A stretch of 30,624 nt of DNA from a virus, in IMG/VR virus record IMGVR_UViG_3300008108_000227, positions 1-30,624 of that record. One strand, given 5' to 3'. Positions 1 to 7,114 of the stretch are shown one piece after another. Position 1 is the stretch's first letter. Each line of letters begins with the position of its first letter. The notes under the pieces were generated by a model that saw only the letters and a program-made list of their open reading frames with translations, did not search any database and was not told where the DNA came from. The translations under genes and the position numbers were made by a program.

Positions 1-43
1 GGCTTTTCCTGCACTCCTTTGCACGACGAACCGCCTCGCCGTC

Positions 44-538
44 ATGCTTGATGGCATGAGAGGTCGCCCCCCGAAGCCGAAGCACATTCTCGAACTGACG
101 GGCTCGAAGCACGCCAAGGGCCGTGAGGAGTTGGGGACCGCGCCGGCCACGATGCAGCCGCCCGACTGGCTCAAGCCGAGGGCGAAACTCATCTTCACGA
201 GGCTGGTCGACTGGTTGACAAAGATGGGCACGCTCGCCGAAACCGACGAGCACGTCCTGATTCGTTACTGTGTCGTGTATGTCATGTGGGAGTATGCCGC
301 CCAGCAACTCCAGAGCATCGACCTCGCCTACGTCGAGGTCACGGCTCCTGACGGGAGCCTGCGATTCTCGCGGGCAACGGGCGTGGCGACCCAAGCAAAG
401 GAGTGCGGCGAGCAACTTCGGCACCTCGAAACGGTGCTGGGCCTTACCCCTGCCGACCGAACCCGCCTCGGATACGGCGCGGTGAAGGTCGTCGCCGACC
501 CCGTGGATGCACTCTTTGGCGACGTCGCCGCAGGTTGA
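44..538 (+). CDS. terS: Phage terminase small subunit, P27 family
   Basis: The small terminase recognises phage DNA and recruits the large subunit for packaging into the prohead. The 164-residue product has the basic N-terminal MRGRPPKP signature typical of P27-type small terminases (the motif starts at residue 5), then a helical region with a PPDWL segment near residue 40 and a central KMGTLAETDE helix-turn-helix-like stretch. The C-terminal part (VLGLTPADRTRLG) is also typical of the family. The gene overlaps the large terminase start by 32 bases, the usual order. The start is uncertain: ATG at 44 gives MLDGMRGR, while the in-frame ATG at 56 gives a protein beginning exactly at the conserved motif; neither has a clear ribosome binding site. 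Family assignment is from motif recognition and gene order. Confidence 0.88.
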   Translation: MLDGMRGRPPKPKHILELTGSKHAKGREELGTAPATMQPPDWLKPRAKLIFTRLVDWLTKMGTLAETDEHVLIRYCVVYVMWEYAAQQLQSIDLAYVEVTAPDGSLRFSRATGVATQAKECGEQLRHLETVLGLTPADRTRLGYGAVKVVADPVDALFGDVAAG

Positions 539-3119
539 CATCCGCGCCTTCGCGCGGCTGCTCAAGCACACCGAAGCCCCGTTCACCGGCAAGCCGTTCA
601 TACCGCAGCCGTGGCAGGACGAGTACCTCGACGCCCTCTTCAACACGAAGCGAGCGGACGGACTTCGTCAGTACCAGCGGTCGCTGCTTGCTCTGCCTCG
701 AAAGAGCGGGAAGGCACTGGCCCTTGATACTCCCATCCTGACATCAGCCGGATGGAAGACGATGGGCTCCGTCGAGGTCGGAGATGAGGTGTTTCACCCG
801 CTAGGCTACACAACACGCATTCTTGCCGTCAGCGAGGTGATGCACGACCGGCCGTGCTATAAGGTCGTATTCTCGCAGGGCGACACCATCGTCGCCGACG
901 AGGATCACTTGTGGCTTACCGACGCTAAGGCTGGAGTCACTGGGCAGGGCAGTGGTCGCATGAGCCGTGGTCTTGCCGGCATGCGAGTTCGGACCACTGG
1001 CGAGATATCGAGGACGTGCCGCACGGGAATCGCCCGCAATCATCGCGTTGTAGTCGCCGAACCGCTTGAGATGCCGGTCGCCGGCTTGCCGCTAGACCCC
1101 TATGTCCTCGGCGTGTGGCTTGGCGACGGAGCGTCGCGAGAAGCGAGCATTGCCGTCAGTTTTCACGAGAGCGACATTATTGAAAACCTCGCCGCCACCG
1201 GCGTCCCTGTGGTTGTGACTAGGTACGAGAGCAAGAACGCGCTATACGTCCGGCTCGGAGGTCGCGGACACCTCAAAGAAAACAGGCGAAGCGGAACAAG
1301 GTCAGTTCAGGAAATCCTTCGCGCAATAGGGGTTCTACGAAACAAGCACATTCCTCGCGACTACCTGATGGCGTCTCGTGAGCAGCGGCTCGCTCTCTTG
1401 CAGGGAATGATGGACACAGATGGATCAGTCGCTGTATCGGGGCAGGCGACATTCACGGCCACGAATCGAGTTCTTGCCGACGGGTTTCTTGAACTCGCCA
1501 CGGGGCTTGGCCTGAAGGCCACCATCGCCGAGGGGCGTGCAAAACTGAACGGGCGCGACTACGGACCCGTTTACTGGGTGAAGTTTCGGCCACGGCATCC
1601 GCTTGTCGTCTGCCGAATGTCACGCAAGCAGGCGAGGGTGAAGGGGGTTGCCCCCGGCCGCCCCGATAGGACTCGTCACAGGTCAATCATCTCCTGCACG
1701 CCGGCAGCATCGGTTCCGGTTCGCTGCATTCAAGTCGATTCTCCCGATGGAATGTTCCTCGTCGGCCGCTCACTAATCCCGACACACAACTCGGCCATGT
1801 GTGCCGTCATTGCAGCCTACGAGGGCTTCTTCGGTGCCGACGGCGGCCAGATTCTCATCGCTGCCGGCGACCGAAAGCAGGCGAGTCTGTTGTTCACGGC
1901 GTGCTCAAGGTACATCGAGTCATGCCCCGGCCTCCTGAAGAGGTCGAAGATTTACAAAGGCTCAATCGTCGTCCCCCACAAGAGGTCGACGATCCAGTTC
2001 CTTTCTAGCGAGCATCGGGGGAAGCACGGCTTCAATCCAAGTCTTTGCCTAGTGGACGAGTTTCACGTCCAGAAGAATCGTGACCTAATCGACGTCCTCG
2101 AATCAGGCATGGGCGCAAGGGCTGAACCACTGGTCGTCTACATCACGACGGCCGGCATGGACCGCATCGGCCCCTGTTACGAGGAGTGGCAGCGTGCCTT
2201 AAAGATTCAGGAAGGAACTCTGGTCGACCCGACGTTTCTGCCGTGCATCTACGCTGCCCCTGACGACGCCGACCCTTTCGATGAGTCGACGTGGAAGATC
2301 GCTTCACCGAACTACGGAATCACGATCCGCAAAGAGTTCATGGAGCGAGAGGCGGCCCTGGCTCGCGAGTCGGTCGCCCAAGAGATCAAATTCCGCACCC
2401 TCTACCTCAACCAGTGGGTTTCCAACGGAGCCAACCGCTTCTTCCGCATGGGCCAGTGGGACAAGTGCAGCGAACCCCTTCGCGACACCTCGCACCTCCC
2501 CTGCTACTGCGGCCTCGACCTGTCGAGCACGCAAGACACGACCGCGTTCGTGGCCGTCTGGCCTGGGGTCGACGAGGACGGCAACCACGATGGCACCTAC
2601 GACGTCTTCGCTCACCTCTTCCTCCCCGAGGCGAACGCTGACAAGGACGAGGCTCCGTACCGCCAATGGGCGAAGGATGGGTTTGTTACACTAACAGAAG
2701 GCGATATTGTCGATTACGACGTCGTTCGGAACTACGTTCTCTCGTTTTGCGAAGAGAACATGGTCCGCGGCGTAGCCATCGACAGGTGGAATGCCACGCA
2801 TATCACGACGCAACTAACGTCGGAAGGCGTGGAAGTGAAGCCGTTCGGGCAGGGATACGCCTCCATGAGCGCGCCCTGCAAGATGCTGGCCGCGCTTACA
2901 ATTTCAGGCAAAATACGTCACGGCGGCAATCCGGCGCTGGCCTACCAGATGAGCAATCTTCAGGTCCGCACCGACGACGCAGGGAACATCAAGCCCACCA
3001 AGGCTCATTCCCACTCGACCGCCCGAATCGACGCTCCCGTGGCCTGTGTTATGGCCCTCGGACTAGCCTCCGGTGAGGCTGTCGGCCCCGATGAAGACCC
3101 GCAACTGGTGGTGTTCTGA
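507..3119 (+). CDS. terL: Terminase large subunit, interrupted by an intein
   Basis: This is the ATP-driven packaging motor and headful or site-specific nuclease. The 870-residue precursor contains a 359-residue intein (residues 70-428); the spliced exteins would give about 511 residues, normal for a terminase. The Walker A P-loop reads PRKSGK (residues 64-69) and resumes with Ser after the intein, so the insertion splits the P-loop between Lys and Ser. Walker B is visible as LCLVDEF (about nt 2040-2065). The RNase H-like nuclease domain shows acidic residues in CGLDLSSTQDTT (about nt 2505), VAIDRW (about 2773) and STARIDAPVA (about 3019). The ATG at 507 lies inside the end of the small terminase gene. 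Without splicing the P-loop would be broken, so activity must depend on protein splicing. Confidence 0.95.
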   Translation: MHSLATSPQVDIRAFARLLKHTEAPFTGKPFIPQPWQDEYLDALFNTKRADGLRQYQRSLLALPRKSGKALALDTPILTSAGWKTMGSVEVGDEVFHPLGYTTRILAVSEVMHDRPCYKVVFSQGDTIVADEDHLWLTDAKAGVTGQGSGRMSRGLAGMRVRTTGEISRTCRTGIARNHRVVVAEPLEMPVAGLPLDPYVLGVWLGDGASREASIAVSFHESDIIENLAATGVPVVVTRYESKNALYVRLGGRGHLKENRRSGTRSVQEILRAIGVLRNKHIPRDYLMASREQRLALLQGMMDTDGSVAVSGQATFTATNRVLADGFLELATGLGLKATIAEGRAKLNGRDYGPVYWVKFRPRHPLVVCRMSRKQARVKGVAPGRPDRTRHRSIISCTPAASVPVRCIQVDSPDGMFLVGRSLIPTHNSAMCAVIAAYEGFFGADGGQILIAAGDRKQASLLFTACSRYIESCPGLLKRSKIYKGSIVVPHKRSTIQFLSSEHRGKHGFNPSLCLVDEFHVQKNRDLIDVLESGMGARAEPLVVYITTAGMDRIGPCYEEWQRALKIQEGTLVDPTFLPCIYAAPDDADPFDESTWKIASPNYGITIRKEFMEREAALARESVAQEIKFRTLYLNQWVSNGANRFFRMGQWDKCSEPLRDTSHLPCYCGLDLSSTQDTTAFVAVWPGVDEDGNHDGTYDVFAHLFLPEANADKDEAPYRQWAKDGFVTLTEGDIVDYDVVRNYVLSFCEENMVRGVAIDRWNATHITTQLTSEGVEVKPFGQGYASMSAPCKMLAALTISGKIRHGGNPALAYQMSNLQVRTDDAGNIKPTKAHSHSTARIDAPVACVMALGLASGEAVGPDEDPQLVVF
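714..1790 (+). mobile_element. Class 3 intein with LAGLIDADG homing endonuclease, inserted in the TerL P-loop
   Basis: This in-frame 359-residue insertion starts at Ala1 (ALALDTPILT) and ends THN, followed by Ser+1. Block B reads DEDHLWLT with His65 and Trp67; block F reads VRCIQVD with Cys338; block G ends Thr357-His358-Asn359. Trp at B:12, Cys at F:4 and Thr at G:5, with a non-nucleophilic residue 1, define class 3 inteins, where the block F Cys replaces Cys1 as first nucleophile. Two LAGLIDADG motifs are present, LGVWLGDG (132-139) and LLQGMMDTDG (228-237), with their acidic residues kept, so the endonuclease may be active. Insertion at the invariant GK/S of the ATPase is a classic conserved homing site. 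Boundaries follow from the block motifs and from restoration of PRKSGK-SAM. Confidence 0.93.
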
Positions 3120-3124
3120 CGCCT

Positions 3125-4786
3125 ATGCAACACTCCACCACTCCAGAAGACAACGAAGTCGCCGACCTGATCGAGATGCGGAGCAACCTCTCCCGCATCT
3201 TCGAGGAGATCGTCAACACTCGCCGAACGGTGGCCGGCATCACCGTCAGCCCCGAGACGGCTCTTGAATGCAGTGTCGTCCTGGCCTGCGTCCGCGTGCT
3301 CGCAGAATCAATTGCCAGCCTCCCTATGGGCGTCTACCGTCGCCTCCCCGGCGGCGGCAAGGAGATCGCCGAGGATCAGCACCTCCACGAGGTGCTCTGC
3401 TACCAACCGAACTCGTGGATGACGGGCTTCGAGTACCGTGAGTTGCTTCAGTCGTGGCTTCTCCTCTGGGGCAACGCCTATTCGTACATCAAGCCCGGCC
3501 GCAACGGTGCCGTCAGCGAACTGATCCCGCTTCACCCGTCGCGGATGGAGGTCAAGCGGCTCTCAAACGGCAAACTCCGCTACTACTACACCGAGCCGAC
3601 CACGCCGATTCAGCCGGAGATTCGTGTCACCGAGTATCGGCAGGACGAGATTTTTCATCTTCGCTGGTTGTCATCGGATGGGGTCACAGGATTTGTGCCC
3701 ACCACGCTCTCGCGAGACGCGATCGGCCTCGCCCGCGCGACCGAGATGCACTCGTCGGCATACTTCGGGAATGGCGCGAAGAGTGGGACGTATGTCGAGG
3801 TCGACCAGCCTCACAAGCCAGAGGCTCTGCAACGGTTCAAGCAACAGTGGGACGAGGCCCATAAGGGGCCAGCCAATGCGTTCAAAACTGTGATCATGCC
3901 GTATGGTTTTCACAAGAAAGAAGACCCGACGCGGAATGATACGGCTCAACTCATTGAGACACGCCGTTTTAGTGTCGAAGATGTGGCGCGCGTCTACAGG
4001 TGCCCGCCCCATTTGATCGGCGATTTCAGCAACGTCCGCTTCTCGACGGCGGAACAGTCGGCCATCGACTTCGTCACCTTCTCGCTGACGCCGTGGCTGC
4101 GTCGCTGGGAAATGGCCTGCCGTCGCGACCTCGTCATCGACGACAAGAACTACTTCGTCCACTTCGATACCAATGCGCTCCTCGCCGGCGACTATCAGGC
4201 GAGGGCTCAGTTCCTCCGCGAGGCGTTCAACAACGGAGCGATCGACGTTGACGAGTACCGTTCCGCGATTGGCTACAACCCGCTGCCGAACGGCCTCGGC
4301 AAAAAGCGGTTCGTTCAGGTCAATATGCAGTTGCTCGAAGCGTTTACGCCGAACAACCCGACCGGCCAAGCGACCGGCCAGGAACAAGCCCCGGCAGAAC
4401 CTTCAGGGCCGGAAGAATCGCCGTCCGGCGACGATCCCGAAGGCGGCCAAAGTGCCGGCCAGGACTCGGAGCCGCGAAGCCTCGACACGAACGAAGTCAT
4501 CTTCCGCACCAACCTTCGACGCCTCGCTGCCATCGAAGCCGACGGAATCATCGAGCGTCGCAACAAGCCAGACAAACTCGCCGCATGGTTCGAGCAGATG
4601 CAGTCAAGAATGCGAACCGAACTACGCGACGCAGCAAATGCTACTGGCCGCGACATTGACGAGTTCGTGGTATCGTGGATAGGTCGCTCGAAAGACATCC
4701 TTTTGGGGTGCCATCGCAGCGGAAAGAAGTACGAAACCGTGATGGAGACGTGGTGCGAGCAGCACCTTGACGACCATGCCGAGTGA
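3125..4786 (+). CDS. Portal protein, HK97 family
   Basis: The portal forms the dodecameric ring at the head vertex through which DNA passes. The 553-residue product has typical HK97-type portal features: the early VSPETALECSVVLACVRVLAESIASLP segment, in which new peptides pass from hypervariable N-terminus to the core; the GFEYRELLQSWLLLWGNAY region; LIPLHPSRMEV; and RVYRCPPHLIG followed by STAEQSAIDFV near residues 290-320. Length is somewhat above the usual 400-450 because of a C-terminal extension: a Pro/Gln/Glu-rich linker (about residues 410-450) and a charged helical tail ending near residue 553. The tail has no assigned role. It starts 6 bases after the terminase and overlaps the next gene by 11 bases, implying coupled translation. 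Confidence 0.94.
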   Translation: MQHSTTPEDNEVADLIEMRSNLSRIFEEIVNTRRTVAGITVSPETALECSVVLACVRVLAESIASLPMGVYRRLPGGGKEIAEDQHLHEVLCYQPNSWMTGFEYRELLQSWLLLWGNAYSYIKPGRNGAVSELIPLHPSRMEVKRLSNGKLRYYYTEPTTPIQPEIRVTEYRQDEIFHLRWLSSDGVTGFVPTTLSRDAIGLARATEMHSSAYFGNGAKSGTYVEVDQPHKPEALQRFKQQWDEAHKGPANAFKTVIMPYGFHKKEDPTRNDTAQLIETRRFSVEDVARVYRCPPHLIGDFSNVRFSTAEQSAIDFVTFSLTPWLRRWEMACRRDLVIDDKNYFVHFDTNALLAGDYQARAQFLREAFNNGAIDVDEYRSAIGYNPLPNGLGKKRFVQVNMQLLEAFTPNNPTGQATGQEQAPAEPSGPEESPSGDDPEGGQSAGQDSEPRSLDTNEVIFRTNLRRLAAIEADGIIERRNKPDKLAAWFEQMQSRMRTELRDAANATGRDIDEFVVSWIGRSKDILLGCHRSGKKYETVMETWCEQHLDDHAE

Positions 4787-5264
4787 GCCAACGCTTCCGC
4801 CGATCACGACCGCAGGCGTCGTCGCGTCACTTCAGGCCGGCGTGCGTCTGCACCTGACGGCCATCGAGAACTACGCCACCCAGGCGGCTCACTTCGGGCG
4901 ATGGGGATACTCGAAACTGGCCGCGAAGTACGCGGCTGACGCCGAAGAAGAGCGAGGGCACCTGAAGTCGCTGCTTGAACGGCTCGAATACTACGACGTT
5001 CAGCCGGACTGCGCACACGATCAGCCCATGTGGCCGCGTCACGACTTCGAGGGAGTCCTCGCGGCGAACTATGAACTCGAAACGGCAACCGCCGCGGCCG
5101 AGCGAGCGGGTGTTTTGGCCTGCCGCGCTGTCGGAGATGAGCGTTCGGCCCTCGTTTTTGCCTCCAACTTGGAGGGAAGCGAGGACTCGATCGCTGACAT
5201 CGAGGCCACCCAGAGGGTTCTGGAGCAGATCGGCCTCGACAACTACCTCGCGAATCAGGTGTGA
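4776..5264 (+). CDS. Bacterioferritin-like (ferritin fold) protein with degraded metal site
   Basis: The 162-residue protein aligns without gaps, by eye, to bacterioferritin over its first half: LTAIENY matches LVAINQY, FGRWGYSKL matches FKNWGLKRL, and EERGH (Glu59, His62) matches the ExxH ferroxidase ligands. The end, LEQIGLDNYLANQV, matches the bacterioferritin C-terminus (IQKMGLQNYLQAQI in E. coli). However, the first Glu ligand position is His26, the second ExxH motif is Ser135/Ser138, the fourth ligand position is unclear, and the haem-ligand Met position is Arg60. The fold therefore looks kept and the diiron site looks mostly lost. ATG at 4776 overlaps the portal stop; a TTG at 4767 is possible. 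Its place between portal and protease suggests a head-related or moonlighting role, which is inference. Confidence 0.82.
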   Translation: MPSEPTLPPITTAGVVASLQAGVRLHLTAIENYATQAAHFGRWGYSKLAAKYAADAEEERGHLKSLLERLEYYDVQPDCAHDQPMWPRHDFEGVLAANYELETATAAAERAGVLACRAVGDERSALVFASNLEGSEDSIADIEATQRVLEQIGLDNYLANQV

Positions 5265-5266
5265 GC

Positions 5267-6955
5267 ATGGCAAACGCTGAAATCGAGCGTCGGATCACGT
5301 TTTCGGACGCCTCCATCGAGTATCGGGACGGCGAAAACGGCGAAAAACGGCCGACAATTGTCGGTTACGGGGCCGTGTTCAACTCCGAGAGCCGAAATCT
5401 CGGCGGCTTCATCGAAACCGTGCATCCGAAGGCGTTTGATGACGTCCTTTCGACGAATCCTGACGTCCTCGGGCTCTACAACCACGACAAAAACAAGTTA
5501 CTCGCCCGTTCGAGCAATGGGTCGCTCAAGTTGGCGGTCGATGGCTACGGTTTGCGGTACGAAATGTCGCTGCCGGCGACTCGTGACGCCGAAGATGTCG
5601 CCACAATGGTGAAAGAGCGACTCGTCACCGGGTCATCCTTCGCCTTCGCGGTGCGAAAAAACGGCGGCGACGTCTGGAGCACCGACGACCGCGGCATGAA
5701 GCGGCGGGAAATCCGCTCCATCGGCCTCCTCGAAGACGTCGGCCCCGTGGTTCGCCCCGCCTACGATGCGTCCAGCGTCGTGGTGAGCCGCCGAGCCATC
5801 GAAATGGCCCTCGGCGAGAACTACCGGCCGAATCAGACGATGTCGAACGCGGCTCGCCGTGGCCTTCGGATCGCCGAAAAGCGAGACGACATCGACGCCC
5901 GGCTCCTCGTGATCGCCGAACGGATCGCCAACCGCGACGTCATCAGCGTCGAGGAAGTCGCCCACCTCGCCGAGGTGCAGGAGCGATGCGCCGCCGCCAA
6001 GGCTGCCAACTGGACCGGAACCACTCCGCACGTCGAGTGGCTCCTGGCCGGCGGGGACAGCGGCCAGAAGTGGATCGAGCGGCGTAACGAAACCGATGCT
6101 CAAGTCGAAACGAGCGTAGGTTCCGTAACACCCGCCGCCGACCTGGGCGACGACTGCGAAGTCCGCGACGGCGACGTCAGCCTGAAGCCGACGGCCGGCA
6201 TGGCCGCGGCCTGCCGGCGTGGTCTGAAACTCTACGAAGAGGGCCGCGGCGGCGACGGGCTCGTGCCGGCGACGATTTCGTGGGCTCGAAAGATCGCCGC
6301 CCGCGAGAACCTGACCGAGGAGAAGGTCATCAAGATGCGGGCGTGGCACGCTCGCCACAAGGTCGACAAGAAGCCCGGCTGGGACAAGGCCGGCGAGGAA
6401 ACGCCTGGATTTGTGGCGTTTTTGCTCTGGGCTGGGGAACCCGGCCGCCGCTGGAGCGAGGCAAAAGTCGCTCAGATGCCGTCGGAAAAGCGAGAGGTAG
6501 ACGGCGACGAAGACTACTCGGAGTACGGCACGCTCTCGCCAGCGAACCTAGCCTATGCCGAGTCTCTGGAGGGCATCGCCGACGAGTTCGGCCCCTGGCC
6601 GCAGGGCGGCCCGGCCGGAGCCCACTATATCGAAGTCAGCCCCTTCGCCGAACGCGGCCTGAAGTGCAGCAACTGCATCTTCTTCGAGGCCGGCGCGTGC
6701 GAGGTGGTGCAGGGAAGCATCTCGGAGGATGGAGTCTGCAAGTTATGGGTCATCCCCGAGGGCAAGATGAGCGAAGAATCAAAGCGATCAGAGTCCGCTG
6801 TCGTCGAGGACGCTCAAGTCCAGGCGGAAGCAACTACCGAAGAAACTCCGGCAGTTGCCGAGCCGACGATCGACGAGTCGCTTGCTGCGAAGGTCAAGTT
6901 GGCGGAACTCAACGCTGTCTTGCTCCGCACTCGTTTGCAAGCGAGCAAGCAGTAA
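5267..6955 (+). CDS. Prohead protease (S78/HK97 type) with duplicated C-terminal domain and four-Cys cluster
   Basis: Residues 1-175 form the HK97-type maturation protease: IVGYGAVFN, VHPKAFDD, the catalytic His73 in LYNHDKN, the catalytic Ser in VTGSSFAFAV (Ser123 or Ser124), and GPVVRPAYDASS. It would cleave scaffold and capsid precursor during maturation. The 562-residue length is far above the usual 180-250. Residues about 313-400 carry a known phage domain (AACRRGLKL, RAWHARHKVDK, FLLWAGEPGRRW), and residues about 195-273 look like a diverged first copy (AARRGLRI, WLLAGGDSGQKW). Residues 467-491 hold CX2CX7CX12C, similar to HiPIP-type cysteine spacing. A Glu/Ala-rich tail follows. The start is ATG 5267 or GTG 5261; the latter overlaps the previous stop. 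Confidence 0.9.
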   Translation: MANAEIERRITFSDASIEYRDGENGEKRPTIVGYGAVFNSESRNLGGFIETVHPKAFDDVLSTNPDVLGLYNHDKNKLLARSSNGSLKLAVDGYGLRYEMSLPATRDAEDVATMVKERLVTGSSFAFAVRKNGGDVWSTDDRGMKRREIRSIGLLEDVGPVVRPAYDASSVVVSRRAIEMALGENYRPNQTMSNAARRGLRIAEKRDDIDARLLVIAERIANRDVISVEEVAHLAEVQERCAAAKAANWTGTTPHVEWLLAGGDSGQKWIERRNETDAQVETSVGSVTPAADLGDDCEVRDGDVSLKPTAGMAAACRRGLKLYEEGRGGDGLVPATISWARKIAARENLTEEKVIKMRAWHARHKVDKKPGWDKAGEETPGFVAFLLWAGEPGRRWSEAKVAQMPSEKREVDGDEDYSEYGTLSPANLAYAESLEGIADEFGPWPQGGPAGAHYIEVSPFAERGLKCSNCIFFEAGACEVVQGSISEDGVCKLWVIPEGKMSEESKRSESAVVEDAQVQAEATTEETPAVAEPTIDESLAAKVKLAELNAVLLRTRLQASKQ

Positions 6956-6982
6956 CGCTAATCTACAAGTAGAGACACAGTG

Positions 6983-7004
6983 CTACGCGATGGATGTCGC
7001 GTAG
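6983..7004. repeat. Perfect 8-bp inverted repeat upstream of the capsid gene
   Basis: CTACGCGA at 6983-6990 and TCGCGTAG at 6997-7004 pair perfectly around the 6-base loop TGGATG. The hairpin is flanked by a direct repeat CAGTG (6978-6982 and 7007-7011). It lies in the largest non-coding gap of the window (6956-7114), directly before the major capsid gene. No T-run follows, so it is not a standard intrinsic terminator. It may be an mRNA processing or stability element, or a protein-binding site. The rest of the gap shows no clear -35/-10 promoter. Confidence 0.6.
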
Positions 7005-7114
7005 GGCAGTGCGAGCGACGTGAGGATTCACGGCGCGGCGCGCTAGCGGGAAACACACACCCGCCGGCCGCCGCACCTTCGCGTTGGCCGGCTTCAACAG
7101 GAGCAGGGCCAACC

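Noticed and set aside
1-43. Promoter or cos/pac site before the small terminase
   Set aside because: Only 43 bases are available and no recognisable element is present.
5633-6358. 241-codon minus-strand open frame
   Set aside because: It is antisense to the prohead protease and has shadow-like composition.
6980-7114. N-terminal extension of the capsid protein from ATG 6980
   Set aside because: That ATG overlaps the hairpin region, lacks a ribosome site, and gives an Arg/Cys/Pro-rich leader not seen in capsid proteins; ATG 7115 has AGGAG.
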